This document shows, one piece after another, positions 1 to 8,597 of a DNA stretch of 64,000 bases. A model generated the notes under the pieces. That model searched no databases, had not been told where the DNA came from, and saw nothing but the letters and a program-made list of their open reading frames with translations. Every line of letters begins with the position of its first letter. Within the stretch, counting starts at the first letter, position 1. Where the stretch lies: assembly GCF_001592225.1 (NCBI RefSeq), contig NZ_BCWN01000015.1:1-64000 (forward strand), written 5' to 3'. Both the position numbers and the translations under genes were made by a program. This DNA comes from Castellaniella caeni NBRC 101664. Its GTDB lineage: Bacteria; Pseudomonadota; Gammaproteobacteria; Burkholderiales; Burkholderiaceae_B.

Positions 1-68
1 ACGCCCGCTCGCGGCTGCGGGCAGGCGCGTCCCGCGCTGGCGCGGCGCCGTCCTCCAAGGGAGTTCCC

Positions 69-1376
69 ATGAATGCCGTCTCTACTTCGCTGCTGGCCCG
101 CCTGCCCAAGGGGCTGAGCGAGCGTCAGCCCCTGCTGTGGCTCAATCCGGGGTACGAGGCCGCGGTTGGCCCCGGGCTCGACCCCGATCCGGCCCCGGCC
201 GAGGCCCGCTACGAGCGCTGCGCCGGTTTGCTGGCGCGCGTGTTTCCCGAGCTGGCGGCATCCGGGGGGCGTCTGACGTCGCCTCTCGCGTCCATCGACC
301 GCCTGCGCGACCACCTGCTTCCGGCACAGGCCACCGGGGCCTGGTTCATGAAGCGCGACGACAGCCTGCCGGTGGCGGGTTCGGTGAAGGCGCGCGGCGG
401 CTTTCACGAAATTCTGTCGTTTGCCGAACGCATCGCTACCGAGCACGGACTGCTGGGGGCCGATACCGACCGCGCCGTGCTGGCCGACCCGGCGGCCCGC
501 GCCCTGTTTGGCCGCTACACCGTGGCGGTGGGCAGCACGGGCAACCTGGGGCTGGCCATTGGGCTCATCGGCGCCGGACTGGGGTTTCGGGCCGTGGTGC
601 ACATGTCGGCGGATGCCAAAGAATGGAAAAAGCAGCGCTTGCGCGATCACGGTATCGAGGTGGTCGAGCATGAGGGCGATTACGCCGCCGCCGTGGCTGC
701 GGGCCGGGCGGTTGCCGAGGCCGACCCCTACAGCTATTTCGTCGATGACGAGCATTCGCTGCCCCTGTTTCTGGGCTATGCGGCGGCGGCGCGCGAACTG
801 CAACAGCAGCTGCGGCAGGCGGGCCGCCCGGTGGACGCCGAGCACCCCTTGTTCGTGTACTTGCCGTGCGGGGTGGGCGGCGCGCCGGGCGGCGTGCTGC
901 ACGGCCTGAAACGCCTGTGGGGCGCGCACGTGCATGGCTTTTTCGTCGAACCGGTGGCCTGCCCCTGCATGCTGGTGCAGCTGGCGGCCGGCTGCCAGAC
1001 GCCGGTCTCGGTCTACGACGTGGGGCTGGACAACCGCACCGAGGCCGACGGCCTGGCCGTTGCCCAGGCCTCGCCGCTGGTGGCGCCGATGATGGCGCGG
1101 GTCTTGTCGGGCGACTTCACGGTGGACGATGCGTCCTTGTTTCGCGCTGCCAAGGCCCTGGAGGACATCGAGGGCATCTACGTCGAGCCCTCGGCGGCGG
1201 CGGGCCTGCAGGGGCCCGGGCGGCTGCTGCAAACGCCCCAGGGCCAGCAGTACCTGAAGCAGCATGGGCTCGAGCCCCATCTGGGCAATGCCACGCACGT
1301 CATCTGGAGCACCGGCGGGTCGCTCGTGCCCGAGCCGATCCGCCAGGCGTTTCGCGCGCGCGGCCTGGCCCAGTAG
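69..1376 (+). CDS. dsdA: D-serine dehydratase (D-serine ammonia-lyase)
   Basis: 435-residue PLP enzyme converting D-serine to pyruvate and ammonia in the cytoplasm; the length is normal for DsdA. The PLP lysine is K107 in SVKARGG, and the phosphate-binding glycine loop reads VGSTGNLGLAIG near residue 155. The N-terminal LWLNPGY and the C-terminal THVIWSTGGSLVP are typical of the family. The start is set by an AAGGGAG ribosome site at 57-63. It stands alone: the convergent LysR gene follows after 57 bp, and its upstream partner, if any, lies outside the window. Function is confident; physiological role (detoxification or carbon use) is not shown. Confidence 0.95.
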   Translation: MNAVSTSLLARLPKGLSERQPLLWLNPGYEAAVGPGLDPDPAPAEARYERCAGLLARVFPELAASGGRLTSPLASIDRLRDHLLPAQATGAWFMKRDDSLPVAGSVKARGGFHEILSFAERIATEHGLLGADTDRAVLADPAARALFGRYTVAVGSTGNLGLAIGLIGAGLGFRAVVHMSADAKEWKKQRLRDHGIEVVEHEGDYAAAVAAGRAVAEADPYSYFVDDEHSLPLFLGYAAAARELQQQLRQAGRPVDAEHPLFVYLPCGVGGAPGGVLHGLKRLWGAHVHGFFVEPVACPCMLVQLAAGCQTPVSVYDVGLDNRTEADGLAVAQASPLVAPMMARVLSGDFTVDDASLFRAAKALEDIEGIYVEPSAAAGLQGPGRLLQTPQGQQYLKQHGLEPHLGNATHVIWSTGGSLVPEPIRQAFRARGLAQ

Positions 1377-1433
1377 TCCGGCCCTGAAGCGCCTGGTCTG
1401 GTGAACCCGACCTGATGAACCCGGCCCGGCGGC

Positions 1434-2339
1434 CTACCCCAGGCCCCAGGCGCGCCGACCGACCTGTTCGTGCAGGTACTGCACAAAGGCTTCAGCGGCG
1501 GGCGACAGGCTGGCGTGGCGCCGACTGTAGATGAAAAACTGGCGCCGTACCTCGGGCTCGTGCAGCCATTGCGCCCGCAGGCCGTAGAGCTCGACCAGGC
1601 TCTGGGCATAGGGCAGGCAGGCGGTCACGCCCAGCCCGGCGCTCACCATGCTGAGTGCCGTGCTCATGAAGGTCACCTCGTGGGCGGGACGGATGCTTTG
1701 CATCGACGCCTGGTTCAGGTCGAGCGCCAGGCGCTCGGTGAACTGTCCCTGCAGGGCGATCAGGGGGTAGGGCACCAGATCGGCCCAGCCCAGCCGCTTC
1801 TTGGCTTCCAGCGGATGCCCCCGCGGAAAGACGGCCATGAAGGGCAGATCGAAGAGCGGGTCGGCGTCCAGGTCGGCGAGCCCCTGGCGCTGCGGGCCGA
1901 TGCTGATGTCGGCCTCGCCGCGCAGTACCTGGCCGATGGCGTTTTCCACTGCGCAGTCCATGAGGCGGATGCGGATGTCGGGGTAGGCTTCGCGAAAGCC
2001 GGCGATCACCTCGGGGATGAGCGTACTGGCCATCAGCTGCGGAGCCGCGATGCGCACGACACCGCGGCGCAGGCGTTTCAGGTTGTTGATGTTCTCGACC
2101 GCGTTGTCGAGGTCTCTGAGCACTTGAGTGGCGACGGCGTGAAACTCCTGCCCCACCTCGGAGAGGTGGATGCGCCGGGTGCTGCGATCGACCAGGCGCA
2201 CGCCCAACTGGGTTTCCAGTTCTTTGATGAGGCCGCTGAGCGCCGACTGCGTGATGTGCAGGGATTCCGCCGCGCGGGTGAAGCCCCCGGTGCGGGCCAA
2301 GGCGGTAAAGGCGCGCAACTGGCGCAAGGTGATGTCCAT
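1434..2339 (-). CDS. LysR-family transcriptional regulator
   Basis: 301-residue LysR regulator. The N-terminal winged helix starts MDITLRQLRAF and contains the recognition region SALSGLIKELETQLG; the rest is the periplasmic-binding-like effector domain. An open frame continues about 320 bp upstream, but the DNA-binding domain begins exactly at this ATG, so the longer version is rejected. It is divergent from the TRAP operon that starts 87 bp away, so it probably controls that transporter. The effector cannot be predicted. Confidence 0.9.
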   Translation of the reverse strand: MDITLRQLRAFTALARTGGFTRAAESLHITQSALSGLIKELETQLGVRLVDRSTRRIHLSEVGQEFHAVATQVLRDLDNAVENINNLKRLRRGVVRIAAPQLMASTLIPEVIAGFREAYPDIRIRLMDCAVENAIGQVLRGEADISIGPQRQGLADLDADPLFDLPFMAVFPRGHPLEAKKRLGWADLVPYPLIALQGQFTERLALDLNQASMQSIRPAHEVTFMSTALSMVSAGLGVTACLPYAQSLVELYGLRAQWLHEPEVRRQFFIYSRRHASLSPAAEAFVQYLHEQVGRRAWGLG

Positions 2340-2426
2340 CGGAATATCCCATGAATCGATGGCAAAAAACTGTTTGTATGATAGCTGGAAAGCGCCTTTA
2401 ATAAGCGAAAAAACCAGGAGACAGAC

Positions 2427-3104
2427 ATGCCGACCGGCAAACCGGGCGGGCGCAGCATGCTGGAAGGCACCGCCCGCAGCATCACCAAAGGGTTCGAGAT
2501 CCTCATCGTGGTCAGCCTGGCGATCATGGGCGTCCTGGTGTTCGGCAACGTCGTGCTGCGCTATGCCTTCAATTCGGGCATTGCCATTTCCGAAGAACTG
2601 TCGCGCCTGCTGTTCGTCTGGCTGATCTTCCTCGGCGCGGTGCTGGCTTCGGCACAGCGCATCCACATCGGCTTTGACACTCTGCAGCGCGCAGTGGGGC
2701 CGCGTCTGCGGCGTGTGCTGCAGGTCTTCAACGGCCTGCTCATTCTTGTCGGGTGCGTCATTTTCATCGTGGGCGGGCTGGCCCAGACACGCATCAATCT
2801 GGGCAATGTGTACCCTGTCATGGGCATCTCATACGCCTGGCTGTATGGCGTGGCCGTGGTGTTTGGCGTGGCGCTCATCTTTCCGGTGTGCAACAACATT
2901 GTGCGGGCGCTGCGCGGTGCCGATGAAGACCTGACGGCCGACCTGGCAGACCGCATCGAGTCGCTGGCCGAGCGCATCGAAGCCGATGAGCAGCAGTCTG
3001 GCATGTCAGCCACTGCGGGCACGACGCACCCCGGGGGCGCCCAGGGCCTGCCGAACACTCCTGCGCACAAGCCGGGCCACAAGCACCCCGGAGACCGAGC
3101 ATGA
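2427..3104 (+). CDS. dctQ: TRAP transporter small permease (DctQ type)
   Basis: 225-residue small membrane subunit of a tripartite ATP-independent periplasmic transporter. Four hydrophobic segments lie between about residues 25 and 160, with the DctQ-typical SRLLFVWLIFLGAV. The C-terminal ~60 residues are hydrophilic, rich in Asp, Glu and His, and longer than usual for DctQ. A CAGGAG site at 2415-2420 supports the start. The stop overlaps the DctM start by 4 bp, indicating translational coupling. Confidence 0.9.
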   Translation: MPTGKPGGRSMLEGTARSITKGFEILIVVSLAIMGVLVFGNVVLRYAFNSGIAISEELSRLLFVWLIFLGAVLASAQRIHIGFDTLQRAVGPRLRRVLQVFNGLLILVGCVIFIVGGLAQTRINLGNVYPVMGISYAWLYGVAVVFGVALIFPVCNNIVRALRGADEDLTADLADRIESLAERIEADEQQSGMSATAGTTHPGGAQGLPNTPAHKPGHKHPGDRA

Positions 3105-4378
3105 CGGCCTCGGTCTTTCTCGTGGCGCTGCTGGGGCTGATCGCCATCGGCCTGCCTATCGCCTTTGCCCTGATGTTCGCCGGGGTGGCGCTCATGCTGC
3201 TCACCGGGCAGTTCGATGCGCAGACCGTCGTGCAGAACGCCGTGGCCGGGGCCGACAACTTCGTGCTCATGGCCGTGCCCTTCTTCATCCTGGCGGGCGA
3301 ATTCATGAACGCGGGCGGCCTGTCGCGGCGTATCGTGGACATGGCCAGCGCCTTCGTCGGCCACCTGCGCGGCGGCCTGGGCTACGTTGCCATTTTCGCC
3401 GGCATCCTGCTGGCCAGCCTGTCGGGCTCGGCGGTGGCCGACACGGCGGCGCTGGCCGCCATTCTCGTGCCCATGATGCGCGCCGCGGGCTACGACCCCG
3501 CCCGGGCCTGTGGCCTGATGGCGGCGGGCGGCATCATCGCCCCGGTCATTCCGCCGTCCATCGGCTTTCTCATTTTCGGCGTGGTGGCCAATGTCTCCAT
3601 CACCCGTCTGTTTCTGGCCGGCATCGTGCCCGGCATCCTGATGGGCCTGGTGCTGGTGGTGGCCTGGTGGATCGTGGCGCGCCGCCAGCAGGTGGCCGTC
3701 TCGCCCCGGGTGCCCTGGGGGCGCCGCCTGCGTCTGCTGGCCCAGGGCGGCTGGGCCCTGATGCTGCCGGTCATCATCATCGGCGGGCTGCGCTTTGGCA
3801 TCTTCACGCCCACCGAATCCGCCGTGGTGGCCGCCGCCTACGCGCTGTTCGTAGGGCTGGTGGTGTACCGCGAGCTCGACGGCCGCGCCATCTACGCCTG
3901 CCTGCTGGCCACGGCGCGCACGACGTCGGTGGTGCTGCTGCTGGCGGCGCTGGCCATGGTGGCTTCATACATGATCACGATCACCGATATTTCCGGGCAG
4001 GTGGGTGGCTGGCTGCAGGGCCTGTCCAGCCATCCCCTGGTGCTCATGGCGGCCATGATGGTCGTGGTGTTCTTTGCCGGCATGGTGCTCGATTTCATCC
4101 CCATCGTGCTCATCTTCACCCCGGTGTTCCTGCCCATCGTGCAGGCCGCCGACATCGACCCGGTGTATTTCGGGGTCATCTTCATCATGAACTGCTCGAT
4201 CGGCATGATCACGCCGCCCGTCGGCGTGGTACTCAACGTCATCAGCTCGGTGGGCAAGGTGACCATGGACGAGGCCGTACGCGGGATTCTGCCGTTCCTG
4301 CTGGCCCTGATGGTGTTGTTGGTGCTGTTGATCCTGTTTCCGGCGCTGGTCACCGTGCCGGCCCAATGGTGGCGTTAG
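3101..4378 (+). CDS. dctM: TRAP transporter large permease (DctM type)
   Basis: 425-residue channel-forming TRAP subunit, normal length, with about a dozen hydrophobic segments. Family signatures are PFFILAGEFMNAGGLSRR near residue 60 and GGIIAPVIPPSIGF near 145. It would use an ion gradient to import the ligand delivered by the binding protein encoded next. It is translationally coupled to the small permease. The substrate is probably an organic acid, but this is not proven by sequence. Confidence 0.93.
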   Translation: MTASVFLVALLGLIAIGLPIAFALMFAGVALMLLTGQFDAQTVVQNAVAGADNFVLMAVPFFILAGEFMNAGGLSRRIVDMASAFVGHLRGGLGYVAIFAGILLASLSGSAVADTAALAAILVPMMRAAGYDPARACGLMAAGGIIAPVIPPSIGFLIFGVVANVSITRLFLAGIVPGILMGLVLVVAWWIVARRQQVAVSPRVPWGRRLRLLAQGGWALMLPVIIIGGLRFGIFTPTESAVVAAAYALFVGLVVYRELDGRAIYACLLATARTTSVVLLLAALAMVASYMITITDISGQVGGWLQGLSSHPLVLMAAMMVVVFFAGMVLDFIPIVLIFTPVFLPIVQAADIDPVYFGVIFIMNCSIGMITPPVGVVLNVISSVGKVTMDEAVRGILPFLLALMVLLVLLILFPALVTVPAQWWR

Positions 4379-4401
4379 TCCATATTTCAAAGGAGACTCG
4401 C

Positions 4402-5382
4402 ATGAAAATCCGTACAACATGGCTGGTGGGGCTGCTGGCGGCCGCCCTATCGGGCACGGCCTGCGCGGCGGTGACGGCCAAGTTCGCCGTCACGCTGCCC
4501 GAGAAATCGCACCAGGGCCAGGGCGTGGCCAAGTTCGTCGAGCTGGTCAAGGCCAAGAGCCATGGCGAGATCGTCATCAAGCCGTATTACAGCGGCGCCC
4601 TGGGCGACGACGTCAAGGTCACGTCGGCCCTGCAGGGGGGCACCATCGAATTCACCGTGCCCCAGACCACCACGCTCACCGGCATGGTCAAGGCCTATGA
4701 AATCCTCGATTTTCCCTTCCTGTTCAAGAACGACGCCCAGGCCGACAAGGTGCTCGACGGCCCGGTGGGGCAGCGCCTGCTCGATCTGCTGCCGGCGCAC
4801 GGACTGGTGGGGCTGGCGTATTGGGAAAACGGCTTTTTCAATGCCACCAACAGCAAGCGCCCCATCGAAAAGGTGGAAGATTTCGACGGCCTGAAGTTCC
4901 GCTCCATCCAGGCCAAGATCACGCAAGAGACCATCAAGGCGCTGGGCGCCAATCCGGTGCCGCTGGCCGTGCCCGAGCTGTATACCGCGCTCGAGACCCG
5001 CACCATCGACGGCCAGGGCACGCCCAATGCCGTGATTGCGGCGCTCAAGCTCTATGAGGTGCAGAAATACCTGTCCATCACGCGTCACAGCTACGGGGCC
5101 TTCATTCCGCTGGCGTCCAAGGTCTTCTGGGACAAGCTCACGCCCGAGCAGCAGAAAATCATCAAAGATTCGGCGCTTGAAGCGCGTGTGTATCAGCGCC
5201 AGGTGGCCCGGGCGCAGTCCCAGTCGGCCAAGGACATGATGGTCAAGCACGGCATGCAGGTCAACGAAGTCAGCGATGCCGAGCACGAGCGCATGAAAGA
5301 ACGAGTGCAGCCCGTCTGGAAAATGTTCATCCCGGACGTTGGGCAAGATCTCTTCGATCAGGTTCAGGCCGAGCTCAAATAA
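4402..5382 (+). CDS. dctP: TRAP transporter substrate-binding protein (DctP type)
   Basis: 326-residue periplasmic receptor with an N-terminal signal peptide (about residues 1-23, ending SGTACAA). The DctP fold is recognisable from GEIVIKPYYSGALGDD and LKFRSIQAKITQET, where an arginine usually binds the ligand carboxylate. The start is fixed by AGGAG at 4391-4395 and the signal peptide; an open frame running far upstream overlaps the permease and is not used. Last transporter gene of the dctQMP operon. Substrate unknown, probably a carboxylate. Confidence 0.93.
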   Translation: MKIRTTWLVGLLAAALSGTACAAVTAKFAVTLPEKSHQGQGVAKFVELVKAKSHGEIVIKPYYSGALGDDVKVTSALQGGTIEFTVPQTTTLTGMVKAYEILDFPFLFKNDAQADKVLDGPVGQRLLDLLPAHGLVGLAYWENGFFNATNSKRPIEKVEDFDGLKFRSIQAKITQETIKALGANPVPLAVPELYTALETRTIDGQGTPNAVIAALKLYEVQKYLSITRHSYGAFIPLASKVFWDKLTPEQQKIIKDSALEARVYQRQVARAQSQSAKDMMVKHGMQVNEVSDAEHERMKERVQPVWKMFIPDVGQDLFDQVQAELK

Positions 5383-5425
5383 TAATCCGCGCTCCGGCGC
5401 GCGACGAGGCTTGTGGGGGGCTTCC

Positions 5426-6070
5426 ATGCGTGATCTTTATTCTTACTTTCGCAGTTCGGCGGCGTATCGCGTGCGCATCGCCCTGGGCCTGAAGGGGCTG
5501 GATCACCGCATCGTGCCCGTGCACCTGCTGCGGCAAGGTGGCGAGCAGCACCAGGCCGCCTATCTGCAACGCAACCCCGAGGGCCTGGTGCCCGCGCTGG
5601 ACGATCAGGGCCATGTGCTCACGCAGTCGCTGGCCATCATCGAGTATCTGGACGAGGTCTATCCAGGCGCGGCGCTGCTGCCCGCCGAGCCCCTGGCGCG
5701 TGCCCGCGTGCGCGCCCTGGCCCAGCTCATTGCCTGCGACATCCACCCGCTGAACAATCTGCGCGTGCTGCGCTGGCTGGCGCACGAAATGAAGGTGGAC
5801 AAGGCCGTGCGCGACGCCTGGTATCGGCATTGGATCGTCACTGGCTTTGCCGCGTTCGAGGCGCAGCTGCGGGCGCCCGGCACCGGCCTGTACTGCCAGG
5901 GCGATACCCCCGGCCTGGCGGACTGCTGCCTGGTGCCCCAGGTGTACAACGCCCAGCGCTACGAGATCGATCTGTCCCCGTATCCCACGCTCCAGCGCAT
6001 CGCGCGGCAGTGCGATACCTTGTCGGCCTTCCAGGCCGCCCGTCCCGAGGCGCAGCCGGACGCCGAGTGA
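5426..6070 (+). CDS. maiA: Zeta-class glutathione S-transferase, maleylacetoacetate isomerase type
   Basis: 214-residue GST-fold protein beginning MRDLYSYFRSSAAYRVRIA, the zeta-class signature with the SS pair that activates glutathione. These enzymes isomerise maleylacetoacetate (tyrosine/homogentisate route) or maleylpyruvate (gentisate route) to the fumaryl isomer. Thioredoxin-like domain residues 1-80, helical domain to the end. It sits 43 bp after the TRAP receptor and may share its transcript, hinting that the transported acid feeds an aromatic pathway. No hydrolase or dioxygenase partner is adjacent, so the exact substrate is open. Confidence 0.82.
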   Translation: MRDLYSYFRSSAAYRVRIALGLKGLDHRIVPVHLLRQGGEQHQAAYLQRNPEGLVPALDDQGHVLTQSLAIIEYLDEVYPGAALLPAEPLARARVRALAQLIACDIHPLNNLRVLRWLAHEMKVDKAVRDAWYRHWIVTGFAAFEAQLRAPGTGLYCQGDTPGLADCCLVPQVYNAQRYEIDLSPYPTLQRIARQCDTLSAFQAARPEAQPDAE

Positions 6071-6190
6071 CACCGGCCCGCCCGCCAGGGGGATGCGATG
6101 CGGGCCGCGTCCAGCGGACGGGCGATTCCGCGCCCCGCGCATGACCGTACTTCCGCGGGATCGCCCACCGGAGGCCTGCGGGCGATTCCC

Positions 6191-7120
6191 TCAGTCCGCC
6201 TGGCTTGCGTCCGGGCGGCTCGTCGTGCTTTCCAGTTCGTCGAGCAAGGCCTTGACGGGTGTGGGCATGAGCCGCCGTTCGTTGACCACGCCATAGACGC
6301 GCAGGGGCGCGCAGGCATAGTCGGGCAGTACCCGGCCCAGCTGCCCCGCCGCTTCGAATGGCGCGCAGAACGTGCCGACCACCCGGATGATGCCCAAGCC
6401 CTTGACCGCCGCCTGACGGCGCACGTCGGCGTTCGAGCTGCGGAACTGGCAATGGCCGATGGGCACGTCGATGGGCGCCTGATCGGGGCCGGTAAAGTGC
6501 CAGAACTGATCCTGCGAAGAGGTCACCAGCGGCATCCGGCGCAGGTCGTCGGGGTGTTGCAAAGGGGCGTGCCTGGCCAACAGGGCGGGTGCGGCGAACA
6601 GCGCGCGTTCCAGCGAAAACATGCGGCAAGAAACGGCGCTGACGTCACTCAACTGGCCGTTGGCCATGACAAAGGCCACGTCGTAGCCCTTGGCAAACAG
6701 TTCTTTGATGGGCGCGTACTGTACGTCCAGGGTGGCTGATAGTCGCGGGTTTTTCATCAGCAGGCGCTGGACGACGGGCGCCAGGTGGTGCGCGCCGAAC
6801 TCGTAGGGGGTGGCGATGCGCAGTTCGCCCGAAACCTCGCCGCCGCTGTCGCGGTAGCTGCCGGTGACGGTGTCCAGGCGGGTGAGCAGGGGGTGGACGT
6901 CCTGGTACAGGCGGCGGCCCTGTCCGGTGAGCTGCAGGCTTTGCCGGTTGCGTTCGATCAGCCGCAGCGCCAGGGCTTCTTCCAGCCTGCGGATGGCCAG
7001 GCTGATGCTGGATTTGGGCCGGTTTGCGGCGCGCGCTGCGGCACCGATGCCGCCGTGTTCAACGACCAGACAGAAATCGATCAGGTCGCCTGGTAGGGTG
7101 TTTTTCATGATCGTGTTCAT
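6191..7120 (-). CDS. LysR-family transcriptional regulator
   Basis: About 309 residues. The N-terminal HTH is clear in PKSSISLAIRRLEEALALRL, followed by an effector-binding domain. The start is uncertain: ATGs at 7108, 7120 and 7141 are all in frame and none has a good ribosome site; the middle one is given. It is divergent from the cupin-reductase gene at 7207, and the intergenic region carries a 15-bp palindrome (7126-7140) that fits an autoregulatory LysR site. The likely target is the neighbouring cupin-reductase and receptor pair. Confidence 0.87.
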   Translation of the reverse strand: MNTIMKNTLPGDLIDFCLVVEHGGIGAAARAANRPKSSISLAIRRLEEALALRLIERNRQSLQLTGQGRRLYQDVHPLLTRLDTVTGSYRDSGGEVSGELRIATPYEFGAHHLAPVVQRLLMKNPRLSATLDVQYAPIKELFAKGYDVAFVMANGQLSDVSAVSCRMFSLERALFAAPALLARHAPLQHPDDLRRMPLVTSSQDQFWHFTGPDQAPIDVPIGHCQFRSSNADVRRQAAVKGLGIIRVVGTFCAPFEAAGQLGRVLPDYACAPLRVYGVVNERRLMPTPVKALLDELESTTSRPDASQAD

Positions 7121-7125
7121 AAAAC

Positions 7126-7140
7126 TGCACAAGGTGTGCA
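7126..7140. promoter_or_regulatory. Palindrome, candidate LysR operator
   Basis: TGCACAAGGTGTGCA has two perfect 6-bp arms around 3 bp. It lies between the divergent LysR gene and the cupin-reductase gene, where a LysR regulator normally binds. It fits the LysR-type T-N(11-13)-A dyad. Binding is inferred, not shown. Confidence 0.5.
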
Positions 7141-7206
7141 TATTTCAGGACTATACCTTGCAAATTTCGTTCTCTAAAGTGTTAGGCATCAAAGGAGAAC
7201 CGAGAC

Positions 7207-8556
7207 ATGCTGAGTTTTGTACTGAACCATATGATCGAATACGACCCCAAGCTGCGGGTGCGCAAGCCGATCTTCAAAGTACCCACCTACGTGTCCGAAA
7301 TCGTCTGCTACGAGCCGGGCCAGGTCACGGCCACGCACCATCATCCCAACCAGGATGAAATCTGGCTCGTGATGGAAGGCAAGGGCATCGTCACCATCGG
7401 CGAAGAGACACAAGACGTGGTGGCCAGCAGCCTGATCTTCATCCCGGCGGGCGTGCGGCACGGCATCCGCGCGGCGGACGACAGCCGCATGGTGTTGCTG
7501 TTCATCAAGAGCCCGGGGATACCGGGGTCGGCGCCTCCGGGCAGCGGTGGCGGCCAGGCGGCGCACGAGCCGTCCGAACTGCAGGCGCCCGCCGCCGGGG
7601 CCACCATGCAGCTGGAAGTGGCCGACGTCCAGGCTGAGGCGCGCGACGTGATTTCAGTCGAACTGCAGGCCCCGGGCGGTGCCCAGTTGCCGCCCTTCGA
7701 GCCGGGCGCGCACCTGCCCATCGACTTGCCCAATGGCCTGCGGCGGCACTACTCGCTGTCGGGCGACTGGCGCGAGCGCGACCGCTACGTGATCGGCATC
7801 GCCCGCGCGCCGCAAAGCAAGGGTGGCTCGTTGTACGCGCATCAGTCGCTGCGCCGGGGCATGAGCCTGCAGGTGGCCGCGCCGCGCAACAACTTTCCCC
7901 TGGCGCCGGACGCCGCACAGTATCTGTTCATCGCGGGCGGCATCGGCATCACGCCCCTGCTGGCCATGATTCGCTGGTGCAGCGCGCAGGGCAAGCCGTG
8001 GCGCCTGGCCTATGCCGTGCGCAGCGCCCAGCGGGCGGCCTTCCTGGAAACGCTGCAGGCCATGCCCGGCGGCCAGGTGCACGTGCATGCCGACAATCTG
8101 ATGGCGGGCTTTTTCGACCCCGTGCCCTGGCTGCAAGGGGCGCCCGAGGGCGAGCACGTGTACTGTTGCGGCCCCGCGCCCATGATGGCGGCGGTCAAGG
8201 CGGCCGCCAGCCACCGCGATCCCAAGACCGTGCACTTTGAATACTTCGCCGCGCCGCAGGACAGCGCTCCGGCGGCGGGCAAAGAACACGCTTTCATGGT
8301 CGAACTGCGGCGCAGCAGCCGTACGCTGCAAGTGCCCGCGAACAAAAGCATTCTCGAAGTCCTGGAGGAAAACGGCGTCGAGGGGGTGGTCAGCTCGTGC
8401 CGCGAGGGCACGTGCCGCACCTGCGAAACAGGTATCTGCGAGGGCCAGGTCGAACACCGCGATTTCTGCCTCACGCCGGAAGAGCAGCAGGCCAACAAAT
8501 CGATGATGGTCTGCGTATCGCGCGCCCGCTCCGAGCGGCTGGTGCTTGATCTTTGA
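7207..8556 (+). CDS. Fusion of a cupin domain with a phthalate-dioxygenase-reductase-type oxidoreductase
   Basis: 449 residues in one frame. Residues about 1-105 form a cupin with the metal motif ATHHHPNQDEIWLVMEGKG and the second histidine in PAGVRHGI. After a Gly/Pro-rich linker, residues about 135-340 match the flavin and NAD domains of phthalate dioxygenase reductases (RRHYSLSG, GGIGITPLLAMI). The C-terminus is a plant-type [2Fe-2S] ferredoxin (CREGTCRTC, distal Cys in MMVCVSRA). Such reductases pass electrons from NAD(P)H to a Rieske oxygenase, but none is encoded nearby. The cupin might itself be an oxygenase or demethylase fed in cis; this is inference. Confidence 0.85.
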   Translation: MLSFVLNHMIEYDPKLRVRKPIFKVPTYVSEIVCYEPGQVTATHHHPNQDEIWLVMEGKGIVTIGEETQDVVASSLIFIPAGVRHGIRAADDSRMVLLFIKSPGIPGSAPPGSGGGQAAHEPSELQAPAAGATMQLEVADVQAEARDVISVELQAPGGAQLPPFEPGAHLPIDLPNGLRRHYSLSGDWRERDRYVIGIARAPQSKGGSLYAHQSLRRGMSLQVAAPRNNFPLAPDAAQYLFIAGGIGITPLLAMIRWCSAQGKPWRLAYAVRSAQRAAFLETLQAMPGGQVHVHADNLMAGFFDPVPWLQGAPEGEHVYCCGPAPMMAAVKAAASHRDPKTVHFEYFAAPQDSAPAAGKEHAFMVELRRSSRTLQVPANKSILEVLEENGVEGVVSSCREGTCRTCETGICEGQVEHRDFCLTPEEQQANKSMMVCVSRARSERLVLDL

Positions 8557-8597
8557 GCCGGGCGTCCTGCCTGGCAACATTCAATCAGGAGAAGACT

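Noticed and set aside
2340-2666. N-terminal extension of the first LysR
   Set aside because: LysR proteins begin with the HTH, which starts at the chosen ATG; the extension overlaps the dctQ gene.
2986-4401. Upstream extension of the DctP frame
   Set aside because: It overlaps the DctM gene; the signal peptide and AGGAG site fix the start at 4402.
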